Source: Planctomycetota bacterium (GTDB lineage: Bacteria; Planctomycetota; Planctomycetia; Pirellulales; Pirellulaceae). From it: a stretch of DNA of 64,000 nt. The stretch spans positions 1-64,000 of the forward strand of contig JAPLNL010000113.1 in assembly GCA_026692905.1 (NCBI GenBank), given 5' to 3'. The notes under the pieces are model-generated. The model saw nothing but the letters and a program-made list of their open reading frames with translations. It did not search any database and was not told the DNA's origin. A program made the translations under genes and the position numbers. Positions 37,201 to 49,022 of this stretch are shown here, piece after piece (position 1 is the stretch's first letter; each line of letters begins with the position of its first letter).

Positions 37201-37987
37201 TCGAGACGTTTTCGTGGTCGAGATTTTTCTTTGGTCACTGAACGATTCGCAGTGGTGGAAATCACTTCGCGCCGATTCACCGACCCTTTTGCATTGCAGG
37301 TCAAGATCACCCTTGGTATGGCAAGTTGTATTGCCGACAACTGTACATTTGGTCGGCAACACGTCTACGCTCTCTCCTGGGTATCGATGGAAATGGCAGG
37401 ATCTTTATTTGAAGCGGAGCAGTGACTGGGATCAGGAAAAGATTGGGAATTTAATCGGTGCGACCCCCCAACGTTTCGTGAGTGAGGAGACCAATCAGTA
37501 CGTTTTCTTTTCCCTCGATCATACGGTCTCTATGAAAGTTTGGGCTGCACCGCGATTCCTTCTATGGGCGCCGGTTGCGTTGTTTGTATTGATAGGCTCC
37601 TTTTTCGTGATGGAGTTTGCGTGGATCAAAAGACCGTGGGTCATAACCACGTTACTTTTGGTGAGTTTGGTCTTTTCGCAATGGGCCTGGGATCTCTCGA
37701 TTGCCTTGGTCCAATGTCTTATTGCGGCAATTGGTATTGCCGTTATGTATTCTACTTTGAAATGGGTTGTGGATCGGAAATCTCGTCGACGAAGTGTGTT
37801 TGCATTGCGGCCTGGAATTGCGATGAATCTGTCCGCGGCCCGAGCTCCGTCGCACTCGGGGTCCGATGTCTTTGCGAAGGCAGTGGCCTCAACCGCAGCC
37901 TCGCCTGGAAGCCAACTGGTTGCGAAGGCAGAACCGCCGATACCACAGCCAGTCGATTCTGGAGTTAGCGCAGAGGAAGGCAAATGA
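34244..37987 (+). CDS. Giant membrane-anchored protein of unknown function, module 1
   Basis: 1247 aa from the ATG at 34244 (a TTG at 34214 adds ten residues). The N-terminus has a signal (IWVTLALVGMTAVLSIWPSPVGNA). About 1050 residues of beta-rich extracytoplasmic sequence follow, starting with PGIQPDAFLIRN...ILVPKVRYEAFERFL. The C-terminus has a cluster of transmembrane helices (LLWAPVALFVLIGSFFVMEFAW, WVITTLLLVSLVFSQ, ALVQCLIAAIGIAVMYS) and a short basic/Ala-rich tail. The stop shares ATGA with the next gene. No domain name recognised. Confidence 0.85.
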   Translation: MRCQSIWVTLALVGMTAVLSIWPSPVGNAQEQDGMPRLTLPDKTPDVLYPGIQPDAFLIRNGMGETILVPKVRYEAFERFLSSESDRSIPVSAELLEQLAVTIRIEDLIARIQVNASANLAEANSKWLSVPIALGNVQATPNQNAGESESEFPPIRVASDRSGYVWRLSPGGIGKRSLKFDALSNVRSSPQGSSLRLDLPSVPSLIRIALPSGQWELNIVGNGSEVVEPFVVTESDSTALVRTSGGSVALNWVKKTVDDEAQAIEVKSQTKYVPLTESGQFRVITNLNIRGPKNLGGRRFLLMLPEGSQWREPTSVASSFLGFRVSRSEQGAEKSNTVLMLEFEEAFSRMELELPIEWQSSQSTESNLISFFMPRVEGVQRHTGSIDLSVPRNVSFQWEPQAGIQFVKQTSSNDGSESLMYSFGFSQQDEPLVGKWIEGDVASELQATYNVVSEPSILRLSGSIEFLGDVRQLPFLQLDVRGWTVDRVRFQPSGQDLSLALIQSRTTPDPEDAQQSTTSIPLNLAELLDANQFKNSVLASNRPASDAMPLPADPNATMSPAREEGIRQQNRGISFVLSRANPPEHDFSSPKQPLVFTLPLLSWLDPESQQRESLSVGGDLTIQSTFLRLQEGETQPSLKRIVESIWRQGEMNSGAGSSTESARSREELRYRVTSAKSWLEWNGSGERLGSVLQTRCETKLHTSKEGLEVYQTWTLSHADGVSTNLRLALPKDWFEEGIKISDIAGQVGQLDLSVDGEKVAVTAVANRVSDSSSMLISPSLEQRYLWMRIALPESKGNSGVVREQKLMLRKRIPLREKLTTAPSSFEWLLPWVGADRIEDTVEIVKFAGTVVSSDETRCSIQSPVGGDLNPSSREELETSGLPFDRTNLEPRLVGLQSLRSEVDDQSLELDSMWLQTIVNAREQRDRFVYRIKTKTRVLSFRMPASQIASAEFLIDGKKILGSSNPNDVQRIDLALDAIVSDEKKLDRDVFVVEIFLWSLNDSQWWKSLRADSPTLLHCRSRSPLVWQVVLPTTVHLVGNTSTLSPGYRWKWQDLYLKRSSDWDQEKIGNLIGATPQRFVSEETNQYVFFSLDHTVSMKVWAAPRFLLWAPVALFVLIGSFFVMEFAWIKRPWVITTLLLVSLVFSQWAWDLSIALVQCLIAAIGIAVMYSTLKWVVDRKSRRRSVFALRPGIAMNLSAARAPSHSGSDVFAKAVASTAASPGSQLVAKAEPPIPQPVDSGVSAEEGK

Positions 37988-40900
37988 TTGGCGACCTTCG
38001 TTCTATTCGTTTGGGAAGATGTTCGCAATTACTGCTGGCGGCGTTGTGTTTGTGGTTCACCATTTCGGCAGTGATCGCACAGGAGGGTGAACGTCAGCCG
38101 ACGGAGTTTCCATTTCGAAGGGTTTTTGTTCCCCAAAATGATCTTAAAGCAATTGGCGTTGACGATCTTATTCCTATCGACGTCAAGCTCTTGGACGACC
38201 TTCTTCGCAAGTATGCCGCAGCCAGCCAAGCCGACCTGACTAAACAGAGTGCGAGCGACTCCAACGAGAGTGTTCAGCTTCGGTCGGCCTATTATGTCGC
38301 TAAATTGATTGGCGCGGATCTTGTCTCCGAGAGGTCGCATTTGACCTTCGTGGGAGGCAATCGCGATGGAGACCGAATGGAATTAGCTCCCTGGTCACTT
38401 GCAATCCAGCCCACGAACGGACTCAAACTAGATTCGCAATCCCCACCGCCGTGGACCTTCAACGAGCGCGGTGAGCCGCGACTGGCTGTGACGCCAAATC
38501 GAGTCGACCAGCCAAGTGCAATGCACAACCAATCGGAGTCGACCTTTGGCTGGTCGACCAAAGCCGATGCTTCGAGTACTCCAAATAAACTCAAATTTGC
38601 GATGGAAGTCCCTAACTGCGCCAACAGTTGTCTCATTCTTGCTTTGCCCCCTCAAGCCGAGGTGCAAGATTCATTAACGGTTGTTCAGAGGGTGTCGGAT
38701 TGGTCACAGATCGATCGAAGGTTAACAGACTGGAGCAACTTCACGAAGGAATATGGGAGAGAAGCAAGTACTGGACTAGCGTCCGAGTCTGTTTGGTTGG
38801 TTGAGCTTGGCGGAAGTCAAACCGCGTCTTTTTCGATCTCCTTAGGGAGCGACAGCCGGTCGCAAAATGCGCAGACGAACGCCGAAGGGCGACGTTATGA
38901 GCAGCTTGTACGAACTCAAAATTTGCAACACTTTATTGACGGAAATGAGATTCGCACTGTTTGCGATGCGGAGATTTTAGTCTCACCGGAACAACCTCGT
39001 TTCCGACTGAGTTTACAGCCTGGATCAAAGTTGCGGCGACTCACAGTAAACCAATTGGATGTAGATTGGAAAGTCGAACAGGGATGGATTGTTGGAGCGA
39101 CGGGACTTGTTGGACAGGAATCAAATTCAGCAACTTACGTCAGTGTGATGGCCGAGTTCTTTTCCTCATTCGCATCCGACCAACTTGGCAAGATCGACAC
39201 CGTTACACCTTCGTTTGACCACAGCTATGTGATGTCAGGATCGACGGTTGTTCAAAATGCATCGCCCTGGCGTTTGACGCAGGTGAATTGTGAGGCCAGT
39301 CGAATTGTTCAGCCGATTGAGGACACGCGTGCCAGCAGCGTCAATCGGATAGAGTATTCGTGGAGTGCACAACCGCCGAAGCTTTCACTCGGACTGGAAA
39401 GAACTGTCTCTACTCGACGTTGCGAAACTCTGATTCGCCTTTCGAACGATGAAATAGGCACCTCTGCTGTCATTCGCGCGAAGCTGCTCTTTTCCGAACA
39501 GGATTCCAGTCATACGGAGCTAGAGATTATGAAGGGATGGAGATTGCAATCGTTAACCTCAATAGACCCAAACGACTCCGTTTCTTTTCGAGAGGAGAAA
39601 GAAACGATTTCGGGACGCGAATTTCAGTTAACTTGGGATCGAGTCCAAAAGAGCCGAGTGGCCGAGATCGAATTGCGTTTGTTTTGTACCGCTGAAGAAT
39701 CCGTGGGCCAACCGAGGCAAATCGATTGTCAGTCCATTTTTCGCTTTCCAGGTTGGCAACTTTCTGAAACGATCGTTTTGGATCCTGACGAAGTATTCCA
39801 TTTGGAAGCTCGTGATTCCCTACTGGATCGTATGATAACGGAAGACCTTGTATCAGATTGGCAAAAAACTCTTTTGCCTAAATCGATCAAGGGAAATCTC
39901 TTTCGCTTTGATACTCAAAGCACCACCCAGCCACTCGTTTGGGAAAAAAAGTGGGTACGACCTCGTGTGAGCAGCAAAACGGATATTGAACTCTCCGGAA
40001 TCTCGACGATTCGCGCCCGGCATGAACTGCAGGTGAACATGATGTCTAATCGAAGCGAAGCTTTGGCAATCGTGGCACCTTCTAAGGACGTCGTCTGGAG
40101 ACGGAAGGAAGGTGAGCTTTGGGTTCCTTTTGCTCCATTGCCATCAAGTCCAGTGTTGACCAAGGATGGACAAGGATTATGGTTGTTCGACATCCGAACC
40201 CTTGGTCTGCAGCCGAAGTTGTTAGCGGTTGTCAACTGCGAGTTTCAGGAGGACCGCGAAGTTTTGTTTCCGGTCCCCAAGATACAAGATTTTGAAATGG
40301 TGTCCCAAGTAGCGCAAAGTTTGTCGAGCGAAGTCATACTCGATTGCATTCACCCATCAGCCGAGTGGACCATTAATGATTTGGGAGCCAAGGTACTGGT
40401 TCTGCCTGCCAACAAAGATGACACTAACGTAATGGTTTCAGCAAAGGTATTGCGAAAGGGCTCCTCCAAAAAATGGTTCTTCGACGCAAGCGAGCTTCAC
40501 GTGGCAGTGGATACCATGGGCTCTCAAAAAGCATCGCTAACCCTTCACGCCAATGCAGTATTTCCGGGTCCTCTTGCGATCGAGTTGGAGAACGGTTGGG
40601 AGCCGCTTGCCGTGCGAATTCAAACTTCAGCGAGTATCCAAGAGATACCAATACAACTCGATGGCCAACGTCTTGTGATTCCTCGACAGCCGGTTGGCCG
40701 AACAGGTGGTGTTGGATACGAAATTGATTTCATCGGACCTCAATTGACTCCCAGTAAAGCTTTATTGGCGTTGGGCCAAAGTCTTTCATTTCAATGGCCC
40801 GTTTTTTCGGTGGACGCCGAATGTGTTAGGGACCAAAAACATCTTTGGCTACCTGCCGAACTCCAGCTTGATGGATTCGATCTCAAAGGCAGTGACAGTG

Positions 40901-43900
40901 CGGATTGGGTCGAGTATCGTAACTGGCCATTGTGGGGTTGGAGTCGGAGAGTTTTCGCTACTGTTTTTGGCAATAACTCGATCCGAGAAACCAATTCTCC
41001 ACTGCCTCATTTTCCCGCATTGCATCGACTCGTACCCAATTGGGAATCTACAGGTTGGCGGTTGGTCAGGGAGATCCAAAATCGGGTGGAGTCGGACGTC
41101 AGTGGCCTCGAAAATAATAGAACGATGCCTCTCAGTATTGGTCGGGTATTCCCCGATCGCACTTTACTCTCTTTGTTTTTCATCGCCATCGCACTTGTCA
41201 CACCTTGCCTAATGAAGCTTCGCTTTCATGTTGCGACTTGGGTATGTATTTGCTTCATTGTTTCAGCGCATTTTGCTCCGCATTTCGTTGCCCGATTTGC
41301 GTTTACAGGGTTGATCGGGATGTTTTTGGGCTTCCTCGGCGCAATCCTTTATGAGTTGATGCAAAGGCGTTCGAATAGCGAAGCGAGTCAGTCTCAAAGG
41401 AACTCAGCAAAGTGGTCCCCCTGGAACGATCGCCAATCGGAGAACGAATCTGGTTCCAATCATCTTGGGATGGGTGTCGTTGGGGCATTGCGATCAAACG
41501 CGGTGAAGATGAGTTCACTTGGGCTGTTATTCCTGTCTTGTGGTGCCTTGGCAAATCACTCTGCACTTTTCGGCTCCATGGCAGTTGAATGGAGCGTGGC
41601 CCCTGACGACAAGGTCACTGCTTTTCAAATTCTTCTTCCTATCGATGAGGCTGGCGAGTTAGTTGGTACAACAGCCTATGTGCAACAAGAAATGTTGGAT
41701 GGTTTGACAGGCAAGAATGAGGGGGCTCGGTGGTTTGATCGTGGAACATTTCCTGTGTCAGCAAAATACTCTTTGCGTGCAGGGATGCGAGGACGTTTTA
41801 ACTCTTCGGATCAGCTTACCATGACTTACGAGTTTATGGTTGGAGAAGAATTGGCTCCCGTACGCATTCCTGTGAACGCTTCGCAGTTACTCCTTCCGCG
41901 GTTTACTGTCGACGGCATTGATTTGAGCCTCGGAAACAGACTTCGCAGCAATGGAACATTTTGGACGTGGATACCGGACAGGCCTGGCAAGAAAACAGTT
42001 CAAATCATTGCTCAACCTGTCTTGAAGCAAAACGAATTGGATCGGAACAAAGAGTTCTCCGCTCAATTGCTTGATGTCGCAATCCTTCCGCTTGCAAACG
42101 CTTCGATCGACATCCAGACCGATCCAAAGAACAGCGTTGATGTTCTTTCTCGAGGAAGAGTTACGGACCCGGAGAGCGGTCGATTCGTCGCCATGCTGGG
42201 TGCGGTAGACCGACTGAATTGCAGTATTCGAACGCCCATAACAAAGTCCAGCTCCAGTGCAGCATCCTCGGCGGAAAATGGCGAAGTTCCAACAATGCAC
42301 ACAGAACTATTTCTTCAAAACGATATACTTCAGGCAAAAACCATTGTTGATTTTCCACGAAGCCATGCCTTTGGTGCCCAAGTTGAGATAGAGGCGGATT
42401 TACAGTGGCTGCCTGTTGGAAGCCAATGGGGTGACGCTCAACTCGTTGAAACAAGATCTGGAAGTAACTTGTTTAGGCGTCGGTACGTTTTGGAATGGAA
42501 GATTCCTGTGAATAGCGTCGCTGGAAGTCCATTGGCATCACGTGATCGTCAGATTTCCGTCATATGGGTTCCCCAGACCACAACCCAAAGCCTGAATGTC
42601 CTGTTTGCTGAATGCCTCGAACGAGGTACCAGACGAGGTACATTGCGTGTTGCTCGATCGTTCCCATCTTGGAGCATCGAAGGAATCAGTACTTGGATCC
42701 CCGCCATCGGGTCGAAGGATAGGCTGGATTGGCCCGAGTTGAAAACAAATCTGCTCGCCCTTTCGCTTCGAATTCCGCCCAACGGTGGGTTCGGTATCCT
42801 GAAACCAAAAGCGATTGTGGACAAGCCACAACAGGCGCGAGTCACAACGAAATGGAGTATTGAGCAGAATCGCGAAAGCGTCGCATCTATGATCGCTTGG
42901 TTTGGAAATAGCCAAACCTCCGAGCCGCTAGTCCTTGAACTTCCCGACGGCTATCAAGTGGCAGAAGTGTACAACCGAAACGGACCTATCCGATTTTTGC
43001 AGAGTAAGGCTTCTGGCAAGTTGAAGCTTCAAGTACTGGCCGATCGAAAGTTCTTAGAATTGAGCGACCTATGGATTCAAGCGAAAAGACAAGTTGAATC
43101 CTCAGAAAACGCAAACGAGTCGCAATGGCGATCGCCACCGTGGATTGATTTGCCCTCGAATATCGCATCCGATCAAACGCTTGAGATTCAAGCGACTGAG
43201 CGAATTGCCTTGAACCTCGATTCGGATCAAACGGTGTACTACGGAAAAGGCCTGAGTGTTCCTCTCTACGTTCTGCAAAAATCGACTTCGGAGAACCAAG
43301 CAAATGGGACTGTCGCCTCTCGGTTCAAAATTATTTGTCGCGAAGTTCCACTCACGGGAACTTTGCAACTCAAGCTCGATTCCACTGCGAACCCAAAGGA
43401 ACTTGAGTTAAAAGCGGAACTAGCGAGTTCGATAACATCGCGTCCTTTTTTTGTTCTAGAGGTTCCATACTTCCTCAAGGATCGATGGCAAAGCGAAGCA
43501 CGAATTGTTCCCATTCCATGTCCTGACGAGAAAAATGCCTGGTTGCAAGTGCATTTACCCGAACCGGTACCAAACGTTGGTTTGTCACCAATCACAGCGA
43601 TCGTCCGATTTTCTCTTCGCCCGGACGATTCGGCGGCCGGGTTAGATAACTTGACACGAATTCACGCTCTGGATACCGATCGGATACCAACACACCTCAT
43701 CGATTCTGCAACAGGGCATGACCGTCGGAATGATGTCTTGAGCGAAGACAAACCGCAATCGGATTCAATAGGAAATGCGCATCCAGATATCGGGCCAAGC
43801 ATCGCAATGTCGATCTTTCAAGTTCGCGACGAGAATTTCATGTCGACGCAGACCAAGCGATTCGTTCTGCTAGAGTCTCAATTCTGGCTAACAGAAACAC

Positions 43901-44784
43901 ACTCGGCAAAGGATAACGAATTGGTGTGGGAAATGGATGACTCTGTTGAGGTTTTGTCCGTCGAGATGGACAATAAACCCATTCCTTTTCGGCATGAAGG
44001 GGATCGTATTCGATGTGCGTGGATACCTTCGGGGCTATGTTCCGATGTGCGATTGTTTTCAAAGCACGAGGTTCGTTCGATAGATTTCGAAAAGGTTCTT
44101 ATTGAAGCACCTCAACTCAAAGGAAGAATCCAACGATCAGTACCACTTCTGCTTCGGGATGGTAACGTTACCGTCTCGATGCGTGGCCTTTCCATTCCGT
44201 CGACAGACTTGTCGGACGCGATTAGCCATCTTACTCACACGTGCTTGGATGTCCTTGAAAAGTCAAAAACGTCTTGGCCTAAGCTAGTCTCGATTGAGGC
44301 AGGGTCCGATTTTGATGACTGGAGAAAACATTGGAGTCAAAAATCGTTTGGCTATTTGGAAGATTGGGCAAGGACCGTCGGCACGATCGAAGAACAATCC
44401 TTTGGTGACGCAGTGACGAAATGGCATTCTCTCAAACCACTCATGGGGACGCCCAAAAAAATTGGGAAATCGGAGAAAGAAAGATGGGAGTTAAACTCGG
44501 AACTCAATCCGCAGACCGGAGAATCACAACCGAATCTATGGTATTCGTTTTTTGGATGCGTGATCATTGTTGGAGCGGTAACGTGGTTTACTCCGTTGAT
44601 CGGGACCTTTCTGCTTCATCGCCCTTGGTGGTGCCATGTGATTTTGGGCCTATTGACTTGGCTAGTCACAGGTTCCCTACTACCAACCCTAGTCATGGGA
44701 ACCATAGGGTTGATCGTTGCGATCGATTGCTATTGGATGATTACCTCGCGACTTCGACGAAGCGAGATTCGCGGACTACGGTAA
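37984..44784 (+). CDS. Very large membrane protein of unknown function, two modules
   Basis: 2266 aa. Signal at 1-33 ([18 protein letters not shown]). The first half (~35-1050) is beta-rich and ends in membrane helices ([43 protein letters not shown], about residues 1059-1125). A second half (~1200-2180), starting [21 protein letters not shown], repeats the pattern and ends in another cluster ([47 protein letters not shown], 2186-2256). The pattern resembles the 1247-aa neighbour. It overlaps rny by 44 bases at the 3' end (convergent). Function unknown. Confidence 0.85.
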   Translation: MIGDLRSIRLGRCSQLLLAALCLWFTISAVIAQEGERQPTEFPFRRVFVPQNDLKAIGVDDLIPIDVKLLDDLLRKYAAASQADLTKQSASDSNESVQLRSAYYVAKLIGADLVSERSHLTFVGGNRDGDRMELAPWSLAIQPTNGLKLDSQSPPPWTFNERGEPRLAVTPNRVDQPSAMHNQSESTFGWSTKADASSTPNKLKFAMEVPNCANSCLILALPPQAEVQDSLTVVQRVSDWSQIDRRLTDWSNFTKEYGREASTGLASESVWLVELGGSQTASFSISLGSDSRSQNAQTNAEGRRYEQLVRTQNLQHFIDGNEIRTVCDAEILVSPEQPRFRLSLQPGSKLRRLTVNQLDVDWKVEQGWIVGATGLVGQESNSATYVSVMAEFFSSFASDQLGKIDTVTPSFDHSYVMSGSTVVQNASPWRLTQVNCEASRIVQPIEDTRASSVNRIEYSWSAQPPKLSLGLERTVSTRRCETLIRLSNDEIGTSAVIRAKLLFSEQDSSHTELEIMKGWRLQSLTSIDPNDSVSFREEKETISGREFQLTWDRVQKSRVAEIELRLFCTAEESVGQPRQIDCQSIFRFPGWQLSETIVLDPDEVFHLEARDSLLDRMITEDLVSDWQKTLLPKSIKGNLFRFDTQSTTQPLVWEKKWVRPRVSSKTDIELSGISTIRARHELQVNMMSNRSEALAIVAPSKDVVWRRKEGELWVPFAPLPSSPVLTKDGQGLWLFDIRTLGLQPKLLAVVNCEFQEDREVLFPVPKIQDFEMVSQVAQSLSSEVILDCIHPSAEWTINDLGAKVLVLPANKDDTNVMVSAKVLRKGSSKKWFFDASELHVAVDTMGSQKASLTLHANAVFPGPLAIELENGWEPLAVRIQTSASIQEIPIQLDGQRLVIPRQPVGRTGGVGYEIDFIGPQLTPSKALLALGQSLSFQWPVFSVDAECVRDQKHLWLPAELQLDGFDLKGSDSADWVEYRNWPLWGWSRRVFATVFGNNSIRETNSPLPHFPALHRLVPNWESTGWRLVREIQNRVESDVSGLENNRTMPLSIGRVFPDRTLLSLFFIAIALVTPCLMKLRFHVATWVCICFIVSAHFAPHFVARFAFTGLIGMFLGFLGAILYELMQRRSNSEASQSQRNSAKWSPWNDRQSENESGSNHLGMGVVGALRSNAVKMSSLGLLFLSCGALANHSALFGSMAVEWSVAPDDKVTAFQILLPIDEAGELVGTTAYVQQEMLDGLTGKNEGARWFDRGTFPVSAKYSLRAGMRGRFNSSDQLTMTYEFMVGEELAPVRIPVNASQLLLPRFTVDGIDLSLGNRLRSNGTFWTWIPDRPGKKTVQIIAQPVLKQNELDRNKEFSAQLLDVAILPLANASIDIQTDPKNSVDVLSRGRVTDPESGRFVAMLGAVDRLNCSIRTPITKSSSSAASSAENGEVPTMHTELFLQNDILQAKTIVDFPRSHAFGAQVEIEADLQWLPVGSQWGDAQLVETRSGSNLFRRRYVLEWKIPVNSVAGSPLASRDRQISVIWVPQTTTQSLNVLFAECLERGTRRGTLRVARSFPSWSIEGISTWIPAIGSKDRLDWPELKTNLLALSLRIPPNGGFGILKPKAIVDKPQQARVTTKWSIEQNRESVASMIAWFGNSQTSEPLVLELPDGYQVAEVYNRNGPIRFLQSKASGKLKLQVLADRKFLELSDLWIQAKRQVESSENANESQWRSPPWIDLPSNIASDQTLEIQATERIALNLDSDQTVYYGKGLSVPLYVLQKSTSENQANGTVASRFKIICREVPLTGTLQLKLDSTANPKELELKAELASSITSRPFFVLEVPYFLKDRWQSEARIVPIPCPDEKNAWLQVHLPEPVPNVGLSPITAIVRFSLRPDDSAAGLDNLTRIHALDTDRIPTHLIDSATGHDRRNDVLSEDKPQSDSIGNAHPDIGPSIAMSIFQVRDENFMSTQTKRFVLLESQFWLTETHSAKDNELVWEMDDSVEVLSVEMDNKPIPFRHEGDRIRCAWIPSGLCSDVRLFSKHEVRSIDFEKVLIEAPQLKGRIQRSVPLLLRDGNVTVSMRGLSIPSTDLSDAISHLTHTCLDVLEKSKTSWPKLVSIEAGSDFDDWRKHWSQKSFGYLEDWARTVGTIEEQSFGDAVTKWHSLKPLMGTPKKIGKSEKERWELNSELNPQTGESQPNLWYSFFGCVIIVGAVTWFTPLIGTFLLHRPWWCHVILGLLTWLVTGSLLPTLVMGTIGLIVAIDCYWMITSRLRRSEIRGLR

Positions 44785-46357
44785 CTTTGATTTCGCCAGG
44801 GTAAGTCAGCTGTTCTTCAAATGACTTAGCGATGTCTCGGCAAATCTTGGCTGCGACTGCATCGTCAGTATTCTTGGAGCTAACGATAACTCGCAACTCG
44901 CGGCCTGCTTGAATCGCAAACGCTTGTTCTACTCCGTTGAAACCCTTGGCAATCGCTTCCAGTTCTTCCATACGTTTGATATACCGCTCGAGCGATTCGC
45001 GTCGAGCGCCTGGGCGAGACGCACTGCAGGCATCTGCCGTTGCGACCAAAAGCGTGTAGGGGAACTCCGTGGTCAATTGATCATGGTGCCCCAGAGCTGC
45101 ATGGACAACCTGTTCGTTCTCGCCATTGCGTTTGAGCAAGTCTGCTCCACTTTTTGGGTGTCCCCCTTCCACCTCGTGGTCCGCTGCCTTGCCGATATCG
45201 TGCAAGAGTCCACATCGGCGTGCGACCTGGGGATTGAGTCCAATCATTTCTGCCATCATGCCCGATAGGAATGCCACCTCGACACTGTGACGAAGGACGT
45301 TTTGAGAATAGCTTGTTCTAAAGTGCAGTCGACCAAGCATATCGATGGTCCGCTCGTGAAGTCCTTGGATGTTCACTTCCTGTGCGGCTTCTTCGCCTTT
45401 GCGTCGAATGAACGCCTCGATCTGCTTTTCCGTTGCTGCAACGATTTCCTCGATACGCGTCGGATGGATGCGGCCATCGACTACGAGCTTTTCAAGGGAC
45501 TGTCGTGCGATCTCACGTCGGACCGGATCGAAGCCGCTTACGATGACCACACCGGGAGTGTCGTCAATAATAAGGTCGCAGCCGGAGATTTTTTCGAATG
45601 AACGAATGTTTCGTCCTTCTCGGCCAATGATTCGCCCCTTCATGTCATCGCTGGGAATGTCGACGGTGCTGGTGCTGCTCTCGGAGGTTTGCGCCGAAGC
45701 GTAACGCTGCATTGCAACGAGCAAGATATCTTGAGTCTTTTGCTGAGTGATTTCAGCAACTTTCGTTGCGTGTTTCAAGATGATAGAGCCGAGTTCGCCC
45801 TGCAGCTCTTTTTCCATGATCGACATCAACTGCTTTTTGGCTTCGTCAATCGACATGCCGGTAACACGCGTCAGGTCTGTTTGCTGCTGCTGAATGAGCT
45901 TGGTGTACATCTCATTCTTGCGAGCGACATCCTCCATCCGTTCGGTCAGCTTTCGCTGGGTGTTTTCAACAAGCTTTTCTTGTTTGCGAGCATCGTCGGA
46001 AGACTGTTTGAGAAGCTCTTCTTTGCGTTCCAGGGTCGATTCCCGTTTTCGCAGTTCATCTTTATGCTTTTGAATATCGCTATCGAATTTGGATTGAAGC
46101 TGGAGTAGTTTTTCTTTTTTCTCCAGTTCGGCCGTCTTGGTTCGATTTTCACAGTCCAGCTTCGTCTGCTCTAAGAGCCGTTTTGACTGACTTTTCGCGT
46201 CCCTCCCTTGGAGCATATTGATGCCGTACATAACGCCGGCGCCGACAATGGCGGCGGCAACTGGGAGAATCCATCCGGAGGCGGATGCAGTCGCGGGAGT
46301 TGGTGATTGTGCGATCAGCGTAAACGGTTGCACCAACGGCAGAAGTAAATTGAGCAC
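44741..46357 (-). CDS. rny: Ribonuclease Y
   Basis: Membrane-bound endoribonuclease that starts mRNA decay. Domain order is visible: transmembrane segment ([18 protein letters not shown]), long coiled coil (about residues 55-180), KH domain ([31 protein letters not shown]) and HD domain ([20 protein letters not shown]...[18 protein letters not shown]). From GTG 46357, 538 aa, close to the usual ~520; an ATG at 46486 extends the N-terminus by 43. Its 3' end overlaps the giant gene on the other strand. Confidence 0.95.
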   Translation of the reverse strand: MLNLLLPLVQPFTLIAQSPTPATASASGWILPVAAAIVGAGVMYGINMLQGRDAKSQSKRLLEQTKLDCENRTKTAELEKKEKLLQLQSKFDSDIQKHKDELRKRESTLERKEELLKQSSDDARKQEKLVENTQRKLTERMEDVARKNEMYTKLIQQQQTDLTRVTGMSIDEAKKQLMSIMEKELQGELGSIILKHATKVAEITQQKTQDILLVAMQRYASAQTSESSTSTVDIPSDDMKGRIIGREGRNIRSFEKISGCDLIIDDTPGVVIVSGFDPVRREIARQSLEKLVVDGRIHPTRIEEIVAATEKQIEAFIRRKGEEAAQEVNIQGLHERTIDMLGRLHFRTSYSQNVLRHSVEVAFLSGMMAEMIGLNPQVARRCGLLHDIGKAADHEVEGGHPKSGADLLKRNGENEQVVHAALGHHDQLTTEFPYTLLVATADACSASRPGARRESLERYIKRMEELEAIAKGFNGVEQAFAIQAGRELRVIVSSKNTDDAVAAKICRDIAKSFEEQLTYPGEIKVTVVRESRFVEVAR

Positions 46358-46492
46358 GGCTTGTCTTTCTGAATAGGAACAGTCGTCACAGAACCGGTCG
46401 AAAGACGAATTGGCCAAAATAGATAGGCTCAACCAACAAAACAATCGCTCAGATGAGACCACTCGGGACAGGCATATCGAGTCCATTCGGTG

Positions 46493-46759
46493 TTAGCAAA
46501 ACCGAATAACATGAGATGTCTGGATTCCAATTTGCAAACCTTGACTCAAGTCGGCTTGTTCGCATCGGGCAATGAACAATGCCATTGCAAAACGCAACTC
46601 ATCCAGCAATGCAGATGAGCCGTACTCGAATTGTGTTCGATGTAAAGTCACCGAGCTTTCGATCGACTTGCCAACGCCGCGAACGGGATGGTTTGGACGA
46701 AAAACGCCAGATGAAAATACAGCGAGTGCAAAAAGGAGAACAACGAAAAGTGGGATCAT
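46493..46759 (-). CDS. Possible small membrane protein upstream of rny
   Basis: 88 aa from an ATG at 46759, with one N-terminal hydrophobic segment (IPLFVVLLFALAVFSSGVF). The open frame extends to 47146 through a dispersed repeat and is probably spurious beyond the ATG. It lies just before rny. No family recognised. Confidence 0.4.
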   Translation of the reverse strand: MIPLFVVLLFALAVFSSGVFRPNHPVRGVGKSIESSVTLHRTQFEYGSSALLDELRFAMALFIARCEQADLSQGLQIGIQTSHVIRFC

Positions 46760-47003
46760 GCGACCGTAAATTGTAAAGTTTAGTCGAGCAATCAGGGCAC
46801 AACTCGAAAATCGGCTGCCACGATCCTTGGGGAGAATCGGGGAAAGTGTCATTGCGGCTGTTTTTGAGTATCTCGGTAGTCCAATCAATTTAGGCTCGTC
46901 TTCAGGGAACCTGAGGGGACGACCATTTGCAAATGGTAACACACTGCCCCCGGTCCGAAAACGACTCAATGAAAAACAGCGAGAAAAACAAGTGGATTCC
47001 GTG

Positions 47004-47066
47004 GCGAAAGTCGTCAAGACTTTCGGCGGCTTTCCCAGGAACCGAAAGTCGTGACGACTTTCGCTA
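47004..47066 (+). repeat. Palindromic repeat, family A copy 2
   Basis: GCGAAAGTCGTCAAGACTTTCGG followed by ACCGAAAGTC...TTTCGCTA. The 46760-47126 gap between the regulator and rny side contains only this element. Confidence 0.8.
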
Positions 47067-47126
47067 AGGACTGCTTCTATCTTTGCATGAAAACTCGGGC
47101 AACAACGCCCCCCTTGCGACGCGTGC

Positions 47127-49022
47127 TCAGCGATTGTCGAATTCATCTTTATCGATCGAATAGGTCTCGAGTTTTCGATACATGGTGGCTCTGGAAATCC
47201 CTAGTAATTCGGCGGCCTCTGGGATGCTTCCTCGCGTGCGTCGCATGGCTTCTTGAATCAGTCGTTTTTCCCATTGCTCGATGTTCAATGTGTCGAAAAC
47301 TTCCGTTTTGGACTCGTGCAACGTCAAATCAGAAGCTTGAATCTCGTCGCCTGTTGCCAAAACGACCGCACTATCGATAATGTTTCGCAATTGCCGCACG
47401 TTGCCCGGCCAATTGTATTCAAGCAACCGCTTTCGAGCTGCTTCGGTCAGTTTGATTTGCGTCCGACCATGCTGGCGGCCAAAATGTTCAAGGAAATGAT
47501 TGAGCAATAGAGCAATGTCGCCAGCGCGTTGTCGTAGCGGCGGCACCTTCATTTCAAAAACGCTCAATCGATAATACAAATCTTCGCGGAATCGTTTGTC
47601 CGAGACGAACTCGCTCAAGTCTCGATTGGTGGCGGTCAAGACCCGCACGTCGACCCGCACTTCTTTGCGACCACCCACTGGCAAAAAGGGATGGCCCTCA
47701 AGGATTCGCAGCAGCTTCGCTTGTCCGGCAAGCGTCATCTCACCAATCTCGTCTAAGAAAAGCGTCCCACCGTGAGCTTGTTGGAACCAACCGATATGGT
47801 CTTTGTCGGCTCCTGTGAACGCTCCCTTGACGTGGCCGAAGAGCTGGCTTTCCATCAAGTCGCCTGGAATCGCCGCGCAGTTCACGCTCAACATCGGTCG
47901 ATCCGCTCGCGTGCTGGCCTTGTGGATCGCTCGAGCAACCAGTTCTTTGCCTACTCCGCTCTCACCTCGAATCAGAATACTTCCCGACGCTTTTGCAACC
48001 CGTTTGATACGCTCCTTGAGCTCAAGCATCAACGTGCTCTCGCCAAGCAACTCATCGAAGTCCGCATTCTTGACCTGAAGTCGCCCGTGATCGATTCGCA
48101 GCGATGACTCGTTTCGAGCTCGGACCAAGCCTGCAGCAAGAAAGCTCGCTGCAGCGATCGTGAAATCAAAGGAGTGTTTTTCAAAAACTTCTTTCTCGCG
48201 ATACAGGTGAATCACGCCGATGGTCTTTCCCTCGTGCAACAGCGGAACGCAGATCGCATCCGCGTAGTGTTGCAATGGCCCTTCACCTGGTGCTTGCGAT
48301 TCGTTCTTAACCCAAACGGCAGTGGCTTGCTTGCACACCATTTCGGTCAGCTTATCGCTGAGCGTGATTCGCGTTTCGTGGTTGTTGTTTGGGTACTTTC
48401 CTTGAACAGTCAATTTGCCATCGTCGTCGGCCAACAAAAAGGCGACGAACGTAGCTCGGGTACGACTTCGAAAAACTTCAATCGCCAAAGCAACCACGTC
48501 GTCGGGCGTCGTCAACGAAATGCATCGGATGGAGAATTGATGTAGGTCGGCGAGGTCTTCGGTTCTTCCGGCCTTGCGAAGGGAGAGAAACGCAGACATT
48601 CCCGATGCAAGGCCATCTGGCGAACTGCCGATCTTATCCCCTCGCAGATCATGGGAAAGATTGATTCGCTCGACGGTGATGTCTTCGTTGAGGGTGTCGT
48701 CTACGAACTCAAGCTCTGTGTTGCCGATGCGAATTTTGTTGCCGTGGGCCAAAACCGCGGAGTCAATCTTGGACCCATTCAGGAGGGTACCGTTTCGAGA
48801 GCCCGCATCGAGAACTCGCCACTGAGATTCCTTGAACACCAGCCGCGCGTGAACGCGCGACGACATTGGATCGTTGAGTTGGATATTGCATTCCAACCCG
48901 CGACCCATAGTATTTTCGATGGATTTGTCCAACGAGTAACGAGAGTCGATCTCTCGGCCTCGGGTAATGACCAGGTATGTTGACATTGGTAGTGTGGAAA
49001 TCTGCGGACGAAAGCGGCTCAT
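47127..49022 (-). CDS. FHA-domain sigma-54-dependent activator
   Basis: 631 aa. An FHA domain at ~15-110 (NTMGRGLECNIQLNDPMSSRVHARLVF, SRNGTLLNG) suggests phosphothreonine sensing. A GAF-like domain follows, then a sigma-54 AAA+ domain with RGESGVGKELVARAIH (Walker A), GAFTGADKDHIG and GGTLFLDEIGEM (Walker B), and a Fis-type HTH at the end (GSIPEAAELLGISRATMYRKLE). An ATG at 48986 (STYLVITRG) is an alternative start. It may be controlled by a Ser/Thr kinase; the kinase at 57913 is a possible partner but not adjacent. Confidence 0.92.
   Translation of the reverse strand: MSRFRPQISTLPMSTYLVITRGREIDSRYSLDKSIENTMGRGLECNIQLNDPMSSRVHARLVFKESQWRVLDAGSRNGTLLNGSKIDSAVLAHGNKIRIGNTELEFVDDTLNEDITVERINLSHDLRGDKIGSSPDGLASGMSAFLSLRKAGRTEDLADLHQFSIRCISLTTPDDVVALAIEVFRSRTRATFVAFLLADDDGKLTVQGKYPNNNHETRITLSDKLTEMVCKQATAVWVKNESQAPGEGPLQHYADAICVPLLHEGKTIGVIHLYREKEVFEKHSFDFTIAAASFLAAGLVRARNESSLRIDHGRLQVKNADFDELLGESTLMLELKERIKRVAKASGSILIRGESGVGKELVARAIHKASTRADRPMLSVNCAAIPGDLMESQLFGHVKGAFTGADKDHIGWFQQAHGGTLFLDEIGEMTLAGQAKLLRILEGHPFLPVGGRKEVRVDVRVLTATNRDLSEFVSDKRFREDLYYRLSVFEMKVPPLRQRAGDIALLLNHFLEHFGRQHGRTQIKLTEAARKRLLEYNWPGNVRQLRNIIDSAVVLATGDEIQASDLTLHESKTEVFDTLNIEQWEKRLIQEAMRRTRGSIPEAAELLGISRATMYRKLETYSIDKDEFDNR

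Noticed and set aside
46760-47146. Long N-terminal extension of the small frame before rny
   Set aside because: It crosses dispersed repeat A and has no domain; only the part from ATG 46759 has a membrane segment.
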